This document shows, piece by piece, positions 25,033 through 33,074 of a stretch of 64,000 bases of DNA; position 1 is the stretch's first letter, and each line of letters opens with the position of its first letter. Source of the DNA: Thaumarchaeota archaeon CSP1-1 (lineage in GTDB: Archaea; Thermoproteota; Nitrososphaeria; Nitrososphaerales; Nitrosopumilaceae). The notes under the pieces are model-generated. The model made no database searches and was not told where the DNA came from. It saw only the letters and a program-made list of their open reading frames with translations. The position numbers and the translations under genes are program-made. The DNA lies in contig LDXL01000001.1 of assembly GCA_001443365.1 (NCBI GenBank), positions 1 to 64,000 on the forward strand, given 5' to 3'.

Positions 25033-25344
25033 ATGAGAGATGACCAGAGATTCGAAATAGAACGCGCCTTTGATCTATTACCTCATGTTGTAGGTGCAAG
25101 CTGGGCAGTTACTTGGTATAGGCTAAATGAAATAAAAAAGCCCTCTAGAGAAGAGTTTCGTAACAAAGTTATAGAATACTTTGATTTGCTAAATCCACTT
25201 TTTGACTCATTTTCAGACTCGAGTGGATTTAAGGAGATTATCGGTTATATCAATCAACGAAGAAATGAGGAGATTGAAAAGATAAAGAATGGACATAGTA
25301 TGGAGATAGAAAAAAGATATGATAGGTATATCGATTATGGTTAG
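25033..25344 (+). CDS. Hypothetical protein downstream of hemB
   Basis: This 103-residue, probably all-helical soluble protein begins MRDDQRFEIERAFDLLPHVVGASW and ends in a charged RRNEEIEKIKNGHSMEIEKRYDRY. No family is recognised. It starts 3 bases after hemB and is almost certainly in the same transcript. It may be an accessory to tetrapyrrole metabolism or simply follow it. It meets the HD-domain gene end to end with a 4-base overlap. Confidence 0.65.
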   Translation: MRDDQRFEIERAFDLLPHVVGASWAVTWYRLNEIKKPSREEFRNKVIEYFDLLNPLFDSFSDSSGFKEIIGYINQRRNEEIEKIKNGHSMEIEKRYDRYIDYG

Positions 25345-25964
25345 ATTTCCTTTTTCAAATCACTGAGGAATTTTTTAATAATCTTTGTTCTACGTTTAGC
25401 CTCGATTTTTGCAGATTTTGTGTTCATCTTAGACTCTAGAAGAAGAAGTTTTTTGTAAAAATGGTCTACGGTCCATTTTTGGTCATTTGGTTTTCTTGCT
25501 AAACAAAATGGATCACTTTTATTGTAAAATGACCTATTTTCTGCACCACCTACTGCAAAAGTTCTCGCGATTCCTATTGCGCCTATCGCATCAAGTCTAT
25601 CTGCATCTTGGACTATTTTTCCTTCTAAAGTTTTTGGTATTTTATTTTTTGAAAAACTGTGACATTCTATTGCATCTGAAATTATTTTTATTTCACTATT
25701 TGTGTAATGATATTTTTGAAGAATTTTTGTTGCTTCGATAGCACTTTTGGTTGAGGCAGTTTTTGATCTTTTATCAGATTTTGGAAAAGAAATTATATCA
25801 TGTAATAAAGATGCTGTGAGTACAAGTTTTTTATCTACTTTTTCTGTCTTGCAGATATGCTCGGCATTACTATACACTCTTTTTACATGTTCAAAATCAT
25901 GTGCAGGGTCATTTTTTGCCATCATTTTTTCTACTTCATTGCGCAGTCTTCTTAGGGTTTTCAA
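25341..25964 (-). CDS. HD-domain phosphohydrolase
   Basis: This 207-residue protein has the HD metal-dependent phosphohydrolase pattern: H in DPAHDFEHVKRVY, the HD pair in ASLLHDIISFPKSD, H in IECHSF and D in IVQDADRLDAIGAIGIAR. This arrangement is close to the YedJ/YpgQ-type small hydrolases. It probably cleaves a phosphate ester or nucleotide; the substrate cannot be read. It begins directly after the stop of the membrane-protein gene, so the two are co-transcribed on the minus strand. Confidence 0.88.
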   Translation of the reverse strand: MKTLRRLRNEVEKMMAKNDPAHDFEHVKRVYSNAEHICKTEKVDKKLVLTASLLHDIISFPKSDKRSKTASTKSAIEATKILQKYHYTNSEIKIISDAIECHSFSKNKIPKTLEGKIVQDADRLDAIGAIGIARTFAVGGAENRSFYNKSDPFCLARKPNDQKWTVDHFYKKLLLLESKMNTKSAKIEAKRRTKIIKKFLSDLKKEI

Positions 25965-26585
25965 TTAAAATCTCCAAATTTTAGGCTTGACAAACTTGAA
26001 TTTTTTTTGTGTAATCAACATACCCCAGTCTATACTTGCAAATAATACTAAACTTCCAATACCAATACCATCTGCAATTATTATTCCAGTATAACGATCC
26101 TCAAAGAGTTGTAGGAATGGAACTAATACAACATCACTAATTGATAACATGATATAATAGGATAAAACACGACCAAACCAAAAACCAATGTATATACCAA
26201 TACTCTTTATACGCATTAAACCATAAGCTACAAAAAGCATATTATCTGGAAGGGGAGTCGCTGCAAATAGGAATGATGTTAGAACATATCCGAATTTTCT
26301 ACGATTAAGAAAATTTCCAATTATATCAAGATTTGATTTTTGTTCTTTTCCCACAAAACTTCTAAAAAGATGACTAATTCGTTTTAGGAAAAATCTGCCA
26401 ATTGTTGCTCCAGTTGCTCCAACAAGAGCCAATACAATTAGATCAAGAGATGGATCTAATGCAAGAAATGATGCAAGCACCATCCATGATGGAGGCATTA
26501 AAAGGGGAGCAGTGCCAATTCCCAATAGTAGAAAAAATATTCCAAAATAGGAATAATCAGATATAGTTTCTAAAATATCGGTCAT
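25965..26585 (-). CDS. DedA/VTT-like membrane protein
   Basis: This 206-residue polytopic protein has five to six hydrophobic segments. The pattern VGATGATIGRFFLKRISH followed by LTSFLFAATPLPDNMLFVAYGLMRI resembles the DedA/VTT (SNARE-associated) membrane family, in which similar G-x-x-x-G-R and P-x-P-D elements occur. Such proteins are linked to lipid scrambling or membrane homeostasis. The family call is by pattern only. The upstream leader holds a 20-base tandem repeat forming two tiny ORFs. Confidence 0.65.
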   Translation of the reverse strand: MTDILETISDYSYFGIFFLLLGIGTAPLLMPPSWMVLASFLALDPSLDLIVLALVGATGATIGRFFLKRISHLFRSFVGKEQKSNLDIIGNFLNRRKFGYVLTSFLFAATPLPDNMLFVAYGLMRIKSIGIYIGFWFGRVLSYYIMLSISDVVLVPFLQLFEDRYTGIIIADGIGIGSLVLFASIDWGMLITQKKFKFVKPKIWRF

Positions 26586-26642
26586 TTTTCACCATCAGAA
26601 TTCATTTTTCATCATCAGAGTTCATATTTCTTCATCTAAATC
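26582..26642 (-). promoter_or_regulatory. Tandem-repeat leader with two chained seven-codon ORFs
   Basis: A 20-base unit is repeated twice, with a third degenerate copy, ahead of the membrane-protein start. On the minus strand it encodes MNSDDEK (26625 to 26602) and MNSDGEK (26605 to 26582). Each ends in a TGA overlapping the next ATG as ATGA, and the second runs into the gene's own ATG at 26585. This could couple translation of the leader to the gene, or simply reflect a duplication of the initiation region. Confidence 0.4.
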
Positions 26643-26789
26643 CTTGGAAGGCGTTTTACTTATGAAAAAATTGAAAAAAGCATCAAGAAAATAAAGAAAA
26701 AACATTTTTTAGAATAAAAAGATCATGTTGTGCAAAAAAAAGAACAGTTTATTCAATATCTTTATATCCAATTTTGCTGTTATTATTTT

Positions 26790-26912
26790 ATGTCTTCCAC
26801 AGCTTGGAAATGTTTTAGATGTGACCTTACATTTAAAGAGGAAAATCATGCAAAACTACATGAAGAAATTTCTAAGCATTCTGTAAGATCTGTTAAAATT
26901 ATTACAGCATAA
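26790..26912 (+). CDS. C2H2-type zinc-finger mini-protein (40 aa)
   Basis: ATG 26790 gives a 40-residue protein with CFRCDLTFKEENHAKLHEEISKH, a C-x2-C...H-x-x-x-x-x-x-H single zinc finger. I chose this start over an upstream TTG-type extension. CTTTATATCC at about 26759-26768 places the transcription start next to the ATG, and the extra upstream residues are compositionally odd. Such single-finger proteins are common in this lineage and could bind DNA or RNA; the role is unknown. Confidence 0.75.
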   Translation: MSSTAWKCFRCDLTFKEENHAKLHEEISKHSVRSVKIITA

Positions 26913-26977
26913 CAAGTCTCAATTTCTTAATTTGATTTGAAATCTTGATTTAATTTTTTATTTATTGTGAAATATAG

Positions 26978-27078
26978 TGCAGGAGGTGGGATTTGAACCC
27001 ACGAACCCCTAAAGGAAAGGATTTCCTATTGTCATAATCTTGAGTCCTTCTCGGTTGACCGGGCTTCGATACCCCTGC
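26978..27078 (-). tRNA. tRNA-Leu(CAA) with an intron
   Basis: The minus strand folds as a type II tRNA: acceptor GCAGGGG with CTCCTGC, a long variable arm and T arm GTGGG-TTCAAAT-CCCAC. The anticodon stem AAGGA pairs with TCCTT only if about 16 bases (27023-27038) between positions 37 and 38 are removed. That is the canonical archaeal intron site. The loop then reads CTCAAGA with anticodon CAA. The mature length is about 85. The 3' CCA is not encoded. A strict bulge-helix-bulge is not obvious, so a relaxed form is likely. Confidence 0.85.
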
Positions 27079-27140
27079 AACTTCTGCGGAACATTCGTGT
27101 TAAAAAAAGCTTTATAATTAGCTCGTCAAAAATGAAAATT

Positions 27141-27434
27141 ATGACTACTACTGAAGAAGCTAAGAATATGCGAAATGGGATCAATATAGAAGGAACTGTA
27201 GAAAGAAAAGGAGAAACAAGAACTGTAAACAAGAAAGCAGGTGGTACCATTGATGTTTGCGATGCCTATCTAGTTGACGATGTTGGTGAAATTAAACTAA
27301 CTCTCTGGGGAGATGACATTCCAAAAATAAGTGATGGTTCTAAAGTCAAGATAACTAATGGTTATACCAACACCTTCAAAGGAGAAGTTTCTTTGACGAA
27401 GGGAAAATATGGTCAACTAGAAGTGCTATCTTAA
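27141..27434 (+). CDS. Single OB-fold nucleic-acid-binding protein
   Basis: This protein of about 97 residues has an RPA-like OB fold: INIEGTVERKGETRTV, then GTIDVCDAYLVDDVGEIKLTLWGDDIPKISDGSKVKITNGYT. This is the pattern of thaumarchaeal single-domain SSB-like proteins. It should bind single-stranded DNA or RNA. ATG 27141 is preferred over 27132 because GCTTTATAATT at about 27108-27118 fits a leaderless start there. The gene diverges from tRNA-Leu with a short spacer. Confidence 0.82.
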   Translation: MTTTEEAKNMRNGINIEGTVERKGETRTVNKKAGGTIDVCDAYLVDDVGEIKLTLWGDDIPKISDGSKVKITNGYTNTFKGEVSLTKGKYGQLEVLS

Positions 27435-27466
27435 ATTTTCTTATAATACCTGAGTTAATCTAGATT

Positions 27467-28213
27467 TTATTTTCTTTTTCTTAATTTTGATTTTCTTTTA
27501 ATCTTAGCTTTGCTTTTTGCCTTTGTTGTTTTAGATTTTCTTTTGGATTTTTTCTTTTGTGCTGTTATCTTTCGTCTTTTAGCAGCAAGTTCGGATAGTT
27601 TTTTACTAATTTTTGAGAGATTTTGTTTAGCTGATTCCTCTTGTTTTGTTTGACGGGATACCTGTTTTGCTATGCGAACTGTTGCTTTTTTACTAGTTTT
27701 GATAAGGTTTTGCAGAGTAGGTTTTGAGTGGGTTTGTTTTTGAATTTTGCCAGATAGTTTTGAACTAGATTTTTTATAATCTTCAATACTTTGTGAAATT
27801 TTTTTAAAAGTCTTGTTCCTTTGATTAATTTCTTCTATGAATTCGTTAATTCTATCAGAAATTATTTGAAGTCTTGCTTTTGCTTGGGATTTTTCCTCTT
27901 CAGATTCAGCAAATTCTAACTCTTGCTCAGTTTGAACTTTAGCCTCTTTTTCACGTCTAAGGTGTTCTTCTGCAGCTGCGACCAATCTTTGAATACTTTC
28001 TTGTTGTGCTAAACGCTGGGTCAAAACCCCAGAGACATCCTCTAATTCTTCTTTAGAGAATTCAATTTTTCTTTGAAGGGAGACTAGCCCAGAAATAGAT
28101 CTATTAGTAAGAGATTTAGCTTTTTTGAACTCGAGTTCACCTTTTCTTCGGAGTTTTGCTGCTTCCCGTTTTTTTTCTTGTAATTGGGTAGCTTTTCGTA
28201 TTAATGATGCCAA
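27467..28213 (-). CDS. Coiled-coil protein with a basic tail
   Basis: This 248-residue protein is almost entirely helical, with long heptad-like stretches (EELEDVSGVLTQRLAQQESI and HLRREKEAKVQTEQELEFAE) from about residue 10 to 165. It ends in a strongly basic Lys/Arg/Ser tail over the last 60 residues. The tail suggests nucleic-acid binding or nucleoid association (inference). It has no membrane segment or enzyme motif. It ends 33 bases from the convergent OB-fold gene. Confidence 0.7.
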   Translation of the reverse strand: MASLIRKATQLQEKKREAAKLRRKGELEFKKAKSLTNRSISGLVSLQRKIEFSKEELEDVSGVLTQRLAQQESIQRLVAAAEEHLRREKEAKVQTEQELEFAESEEEKSQAKARLQIISDRINEFIEEINQRNKTFKKISQSIEDYKKSSSKLSGKIQKQTHSKPTLQNLIKTSKKATVRIAKQVSRQTKQEESAKQNLSKISKKLSELAAKRRKITAQKKKSKRKSKTTKAKSKAKIKRKSKLRKRK

Positions 28214-28369
28214 CTGTACTTTTCATGAGTTCAACTAGAATAAGTTATTCGTATAACCATGATTTGACTTTCCAGTTAAGATTTTTAACATATAATTTTG
28301 TTTGAAAAATTTATTCAGTAATTAAGGTTTAAGAAATATTAGTTTAATCCCCAAATCATAATTAGTAAT

Positions 28370-28681
28370 ATGGAATTTCACCCCTCTAAAGTACCAACCA
28401 TCAAAACCTTTGATGTAAAAGATGAAAAAGATGCTGGAACGGCTGCCGAAGAGATGGTGAAATTAGGGTTTTCCAACCACAAAATGGGTTATAAAGTTCT
28501 GATGCCTAAGGAAGATAAAATTGCAAAAAGAATAGGGTATATTATTACAACTAGCATCAATTACGGTCTGAAGCAAACCAATCAAGAACGAGATTTACGA
28601 TATTGGACATATCATCATGATAGAGATCATTTTGCCATAGTTTTGATAAGTTCAAAAGTTTTTGATGAGTTAGATTTTTGA
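28370..28681 (+). CDS. Hypothetical protein
   Basis: This 103-residue soluble protein starts MEFHPSKVPTIKTFDVKDEKDAG, with a central KMGYKVLMPKEDKIAKRIGYIITTS and a histidine-rich WTYHHDRDHFAIVLISSKVF. No family is recognised. A conserved-looking His/Asp cluster could bind metal, but there is no comparison to test this. It overlaps the convergent PAP2 gene by 12 bases. The ATG is well placed after an AT-rich spacer. Confidence 0.65.
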   Translation: MEFHPSKVPTIKTFDVKDEKDAGTAAEEMVKLGFSNHKMGYKVLMPKEDKIAKRIGYIITTSINYGLKQTNQERDLRYWTYHHDRDHFAIVLISSKVFDELDF

Positions 28682-29338
28682 TGATTCAAACTTTTTCAAA
28701 AGTTTGGTTTTCTTTGCTACTACGCCAGCTAACATAATTCCTAAAATTGTTCCACCTATTACATCCATAGGATAATGTTGTATCACATACATTCTACTAA
28801 TCGACATCATTAGCGGGTATAACAATAATAGATAGCAACCTCGTGGGAACCTCTGAGAAAGTGCATACCCAAGTATTATACCAAATATGGCAGCCCTAGC
28901 AGCATGTCCTGAAGGATAAGATGCGTTAAAGCTACCCTCACAGAATAAGGCAAAAGTATCCTCACTAATTTTCATAGGAAATGGTGTTCCTTCAAAATCG
29001 AAATTTGGTCTGTCCCTATCAACGCCACATTTGATATATCCTGTAAGCAGGGTTGCCAACACTATTAAAATCATTAGAGAAAGTCCAATTCTTCTGGTTT
29101 TTTTTATAATTAAAAGAGCAACTGCAAACAGAAGCATGGGGATAATACTCCCTGCCTCTGTAAGTGACCACATGGCAAGGTCTAATACGGCATTACCTGA
29201 AATTGACTGAAAGTAGACAATTACGGATTCATCAAATTGTTTAGTGACTTCAAAATAAACTAAGAATGTAACTAAAAGAAATGCTAACACTGTTAGAACA
29301 AAAGGCCTAGAACGAATATCGAATATCCATTTCTGCAA
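28670..29338 (-). CDS. PAP2 family phosphatase
   Basis: This 222-residue membrane protein with five to six hydrophobic segments has the three acid-phosphatase motifs in order: KCGVDRDRPNFDF (K-x6-R-P), YPSGHAARA (P-S-G-H) and SRMYVIQHYPMDVIGG (S-R-x5-H-x3-D). PAP2 enzymes remove phosphate from lipid phosphates such as prenyl or phosphatidic acid phosphates on the outer face of the membrane. The substrate here is unknown. All catalytic residues are present, so it should be active. Confidence 0.92.
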   Translation of the reverse strand: MQKWIFDIRSRPFVLTVLAFLLVTFLVYFEVTKQFDESVIVYFQSISGNAVLDLAMWSLTEAGSIIPMLLFAVALLIIKKTRRIGLSLMILIVLATLLTGYIKCGVDRDRPNFDFEGTPFPMKISEDTFALFCEGSFNASYPSGHAARAAIFGIILGYALSQRFPRGCYLLLLYPLMMSISRMYVIQHYPMDVIGGTILGIMLAGVVAKKTKLLKKFESSKI

Positions 29339-29520
29339 TTATGTAACCCTCATCAATGTCATTTTTAATTTTTCTCAATATTGTTTAGTTAATTATGTGA
29401 AATACCCAATTACTCTAACATTATTCATTACTGAATCTAAAAGGACAGTCTGGGGAATGAAAACTAAATCATATTTCTGATCGGCTCAAAGATTTTAACC
29501 TGGTAAAAAAAAGGAAGAGC

Positions 29521-30729
29521 GTGAAGTTATTAACTCTAGATGATTTTGACCTAAAGGGTAAAACTATCTTCTTGAGAGTTGACATGAATTGTCCAATTGA
29601 TCCTAATACTATGGAAATTTCAGGAACAAGAAGGATTGAAGAGGCAACTGAGACAATTAATGCCATAAAAAATTCCAAATTAGTAGTTGCATCACACCAA
29701 GGAAGAGTTGGAAATAAAGACTATACAGGAATGGAAAAACATGCAGAAGTATTAGAGAAATTATTGAATCGAAAAATAAAATACATTGAAGACGTAATTG
29801 GTACCACTGCTCAAAATGAGATAAAAAATTTGAAAGAGGGAGATATTTTATTACTTGACAATCTAAGACTTTGTGCTGAAGAAAATTATGAGTTTTCTTC
29901 AGCAGATGCGGCTAAAACTATAATGGTTCAAAGACTGCAAAAACTTTTTGATCTATGTGTACTGGATTCATTTCCAAGTGCTCATAGATCACACCCCTCA
30001 ATTGTTGGTTTTGCACATGTTTTACCTGCATGTGCAGGGAAAATTGTTGAAAGAGAAGTTCGAAAATTAGATGAAATCATGATGGTTGCTAAAGCTCCTC
30101 ACGTAATTGTTCTAGGGGGTTCAAAGGTAGGAGATAGACTAGAAGCAGTAAAGATGCTAATTAAAAAGGGTAGGGCAGATCATGTCCTTTTGACAGGCTT
30201 GATAGGTAATGTGTTTATGAGAGCACAGGCTCGCATAAAAGCCCCACTAGGAATTGAAAGAGAAGAGGAAGTGGTGGCAAAGGCTCATGCTTTGATAGGC
30301 GAATATCCTGATGTTTTTTCCACACCAGTTGATGTTGCAATAGACAAGGATGGTTCTAGGGTGGAAGTAGATGTAAGAGATCTAAACAAAGAAGATATCA
30401 TATATGATATTGGACATAAGACTGTAGAACATTATAACAAGATGATATCTGGTGCGGGAACAGTTTTCATTAGTGGGCCACCAGGATATTTTGAAAAAGA
30501 ACAATTTAGTTTAGGTACCAAAGGAATTCTTGAAGGGGTTGCTAACTCCATGGCCACAACTATCGTAAGTGGAGGGCACTTAACCGCAGCACTAAAACGG
30601 TATGGATTAGTAGAGAAAATTGATCATATTAGTACAGCAGGTGGTGCTCTTGTGTTATATTTGACTGGTGAAACATTACCAATGATTCAGGTTTTAGAAG
30701 AGGCTGCTAAACGATACAGATCTAAATAG
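29521..30729 (+). CDS. pgk: Phosphoglycerate kinase
   Basis: Phosphoglycerate kinase interconverts 1,3-bisphosphoglycerate with ADP and 3-phosphoglycerate with ATP, in gluconeogenesis and glycolysis. This 402-residue copy has the N-terminal substrate site LRVDMNCPID, VASHQGRVG, HRSHPSIVGF, the VLGGSKVGDRLEAV hinge, and the nucleotide site GPPGYFEKEQF with STAGGALVLYLTG. The length and features are archaeal. It has a GTG start. It is a monocistronic-looking gene whose end overlaps the next convergent gene by 8 bases. Confidence 0.96.
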   Translation: MKLLTLDDFDLKGKTIFLRVDMNCPIDPNTMEISGTRRIEEATETINAIKNSKLVVASHQGRVGNKDYTGMEKHAEVLEKLLNRKIKYIEDVIGTTAQNEIKNLKEGDILLLDNLRLCAEENYEFSSADAAKTIMVQRLQKLFDLCVLDSFPSAHRSHPSIVGFAHVLPACAGKIVEREVRKLDEIMMVAKAPHVIVLGGSKVGDRLEAVKMLIKKGRADHVLLTGLIGNVFMRAQARIKAPLGIEREEEVVAKAHALIGEYPDVFSTPVDVAIDKDGSRVEVDVRDLNKEDIIYDIGHKTVEHYNKMISGAGTVFISGPPGYFEKEQFSLGTKGILEGVANSMATTIVSGGHLTAALKRYGLVEKIDHISTAGGALVLYLTGETLPMIQVLEEAAKRYRSK

Positions 30730-31069
30730 GTGCTTTACATTCTGAATTTAGACAGATTCGAGCTTCGGATTTACCTAAATAGGTTTCTTGATTGCAAGAG
30801 TTGCATTGAATTTTTTCTATAGAATTGAATAGTTTGAACCAAACCGTAGTAAAATTTTGCGCAATATTTCTGACAAGTCCAGAGTCGCAGATATCTTGAA
30901 AATATTTTTCCATATCATCAATTGTCCAAGATTTATCCACATCGCCATTATTTTTTATAATTTCAAAAATTTCATCATTAGTAAATCGTAGTTCTGGATC
31001 ATTATACTTGTCAAAAATTACTTTTCTTATCTGAATAGAAATTGGAACAGAAGGTTTGAAAACACTCAT
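30722..31069 (-). CDS. Winged-helix and zinc-ribbon protein next to the suf operon
   Basis: This 115-residue protein has a helical, winged-helix-like first part (RFTNDEIFEIIKNNGDVDKSWTIDD...YFQDICDSGLVRNI) and a C-terminal ribbon with CNSCNQETYLGKSEARICLNSEC, four cysteines able to hold zinc or a cluster. It may regulate transcription (inference). It begins 2 bases after the sufU-like stop on the same strand, so it is at the end of the suf operon. No named family is recognised. Confidence 0.65.
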   Translation of the reverse strand: MSVFKPSVPISIQIRKVIFDKYNDPELRFTNDEIFEIIKNNGDVDKSWTIDDMEKYFQDICDSGLVRNIAQNFTTVWFKLFNSIEKIQCNSCNQETYLGKSEARICLNSECKAPI

Positions 31070-31070
31070 G

Positions 31071-31517
31071 TTAATAGAGTTTTGATGCTTCTTCTTTTAA
31101 ATTATCAAATGAAGTTGAATTTTCAATTTTCTTGGCTAAATAGGTATAAAGACCAAGCTTTAAGGTTTTCAAAGATAATAAAGCACATTTAATTCGGACT
31201 GGACTCTGTCTTATCAAATGCTCTAATCCTAATTCGGATAAAATTTCTTCTTTCTTTAGATTTTTTGCATAAGTTAGATCTTTTCCTTTAATCAATTGTG
31301 TTAAGACCGATGTGCAGGCTTTACAAATAGTACAGCCATTACCATGCCATTTAATATCTGAAATAGTATCATCATTTACCTTCATTTGTAGAGTAATACT
31401 ATCTCCACACATGGGGTTTGCGTCATGTTGAGAAATATCTGGGTTTTCTAAAATACCTTCATTCTGTGCGTTTCTAGCTTCATCAATTATTATTTCAGTA
31501 TAAATTGGGTCACTCAT
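31071..31517 (-). CDS. sufU: SufU/NifU-like iron-sulfur scaffold protein
   Basis: This 148-residue protein resembles SufU/IscU, which receive sulfur from the desulfurase for cluster assembly. The three conserved cysteines are in NPMCGD, GCTICKACTSVL and RIKCALLSL, and the Asp of CGD is retained. It lies directly after the sufS gene with a 4-base overlap, which supports its role as sulfur acceptor. A short C-terminal extension follows the last cysteine helix. The SufU form tends to transfer sulfur rather than hold a cluster. Confidence 0.9.
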   Translation of the reverse strand: MSDPIYTEIIIDEARNAQNEGILENPDISQHDANPMCGDSITLQMKVNDDTISDIKWHGNGCTICKACTSVLTQLIKGKDLTYAKNLKKEEILSELGLEHLIRQSPVRIKCALLSLKTLKLGLYTYLAKKIENSTSFDNLKEEASKLY

Positions 31518-32758
31518 AATTTGAACAACTCAGCTACCTTTTCTAATGATTTAATGAGTTTGTCAACATCTGCTGTAGTGTTGTAGATGTAAAAACTTGC
31601 ACGATTAGTAGCTGCAACTTCTAATCTTTCCATCAATACTTGTGCACAGTGATGGCCAGAGCGAATTGCTATTCCATCTCTATCAACAATAGTAGCAACA
31701 TCGTGAGGATGTACATCATGGAAATTAAATGAGATTACTCCTCCTCTTTTTAAAAGATCTTTAGTTCCATAAAGGGTGATTCCTTTAATTTGGGACATTT
31801 TTTCAAGGGCATATTTTGTTAAATCAATTTCATGTTTTCGAATTGTATCCATTCCAATTTTGGTCAGATAATCTATTGCTGCTGAAAAACCAATGACATC
31901 AGCTATGTTTGGTGTTCCAGCTTCAAACTTGTAGGGCAAATCATTCCATGTTGTTTCATATTTATGGACTTCACGAATCATGTCTCCTCCACCATGAAAT
32001 GGTTCCATGGTTTCAAGTACAGATTTTCTTACCCACAAAATTCCAACTCCAGTTGGTCCCAACATTTTGTGAGCTGAAAAAGCAAAAAAATCGCATCCTA
32101 GTTTTTCAATATCAACTTTCATGTGAGGTACTGATTGTGCGCCATCTATCAGAGTCTTTACTCCTGCTTGTTTGCATTTGTTAATAATTTCTTCAGTGTT
32201 AGATATTGTTCCAAGAACATTAGACATTTGGCTAAACGTAACCAATTTTACTTTACCAGTTTTAAGATAGGAATCTAGCTGATCTAGTAGTAACTCTCCA
32301 TTATCATCAACACCAATGTATTCTAATTTGGCGCCTTTTTCCTTCGTTAAAAGTTGCCAGGGCACAATATTGCTGTGATGTTCATATTCAGTAGTTACTA
32401 TAATATCTCCTTCTTTGATATGCTGTCTTCCCCAGGCATATGCCACAAGATTAATGCCCTCAGTAGTACCACGAACAAAAATTACCTCTTCGCGATTTTT
32501 TATGTTTAGAAACTTTGCTATCTTGTCCCTTGTAGCTTCATAAGCTTCAGTTGCTTCTTCGGCAAGGGCATACACTGCTCGGTGAATGTTAGCATTATGA
32601 TTTGTGTAATAATCACTAATTGCATTAATAACTTGAATTGGTTTTTGAGTTGTGGATGCATTATCCAAATACACCAATGGCTTTCCATCACGAACAGTTC
32701 TTTGTAATATAGGAAAGTCTTTTTGAATATTTTCTAGAGACACACTACTAGACTGCAT
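31514..32758 (-). CDS. sufS: Cysteine desulfurase SufS
   Basis: SufS removes sulfur from cysteine with pyridoxal phosphate. This 414-residue class V aminotransferase-fold enzyme has YLDNASTTQKP, the PLP-holding FFAFSAHKMLGPTGVGILW with the Schiff-base Lys, and the active-site Cys in IRSGHHCAQVL. It sits between the Rieske-type gene and the sufU-like gene, with a 1-base gap and a 4-base overlap. The start is ATG, and the length is normal for SufS. Confidence 0.94.
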   Translation of the reverse strand: MQSSSVSLENIQKDFPILQRTVRDGKPLVYLDNASTTQKPIQVINAISDYYTNHNANIHRAVYALAEEATEAYEATRDKIAKFLNIKNREEVIFVRGTTEGINLVAYAWGRQHIKEGDIIVTTEYEHHSNIVPWQLLTKEKGAKLEYIGVDDNGELLLDQLDSYLKTGKVKLVTFSQMSNVLGTISNTEEIINKCKQAGVKTLIDGAQSVPHMKVDIEKLGCDFFAFSAHKMLGPTGVGILWVRKSVLETMEPFHGGGDMIREVHKYETTWNDLPYKFEAGTPNIADVIGFSAAIDYLTKIGMDTIRKHEIDLTKYALEKMSQIKGITLYGTKDLLKRGGVISFNFHDVHPHDVATIVDRDGIAIRSGHHCAQVLMERLEVAATNRASFYIYNTTADVDKLIKSLEKVAELFKL

Positions 32759-32759
32759 G

Positions 32760-33068
32760 CTATATCTCCACGTAAACCACGTTCTTATCTATTTTAACAT
32801 TGTATGTCTTCAATGATTCTTCTGCGGGAGGATTCTGGGGTTTTCCATTTTCTAAATTAAATACTGATAGATGGAGTGGACACCTAACCCCCTCTTCACT
32901 AAGTATACCTGTTGAAAGATCTGCTTGTGCATGAGTACAAATTCTATCAGTAGCGTAAATCTTTCCGTCTAGATTAGCTAAAAGAATTTTTTTGTCATCA
33001 TAATCAAAACCATATAGTTCCCCACTTCCAACATTGTTAGCATCACATGCCTTTACCCAATTTCCCAA
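32760..33068 (-). CDS. Rieske-type [2Fe-2S] ferredoxin in the suf operon
   Basis: This 102-residue soluble Rieske protein has cluster ligands CTHAQADL (C-x-H) and CPLHLSVF (C-x2-H) and the usual beta-barrel strands. It resembles the small soluble Rieske ferredoxins that donate electrons to oxygenases or reductases. Its place between sufD and sufS, with gaps of 6 and 1 bases, suggests it supplies electrons to cluster assembly (inference). No oxygenase partner is nearby. Confidence 0.9.
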   Translation of the reverse strand: MGNWVKACDANNVGSGELYGFDYDDKKILLANLDGKIYATDRICTHAQADLSTGILSEEGVRCPLHLSVFNLENGKPQNPPAEESLKTYNVKIDKNVVYVEI

Positions 33069-33074
33069 TCAATT

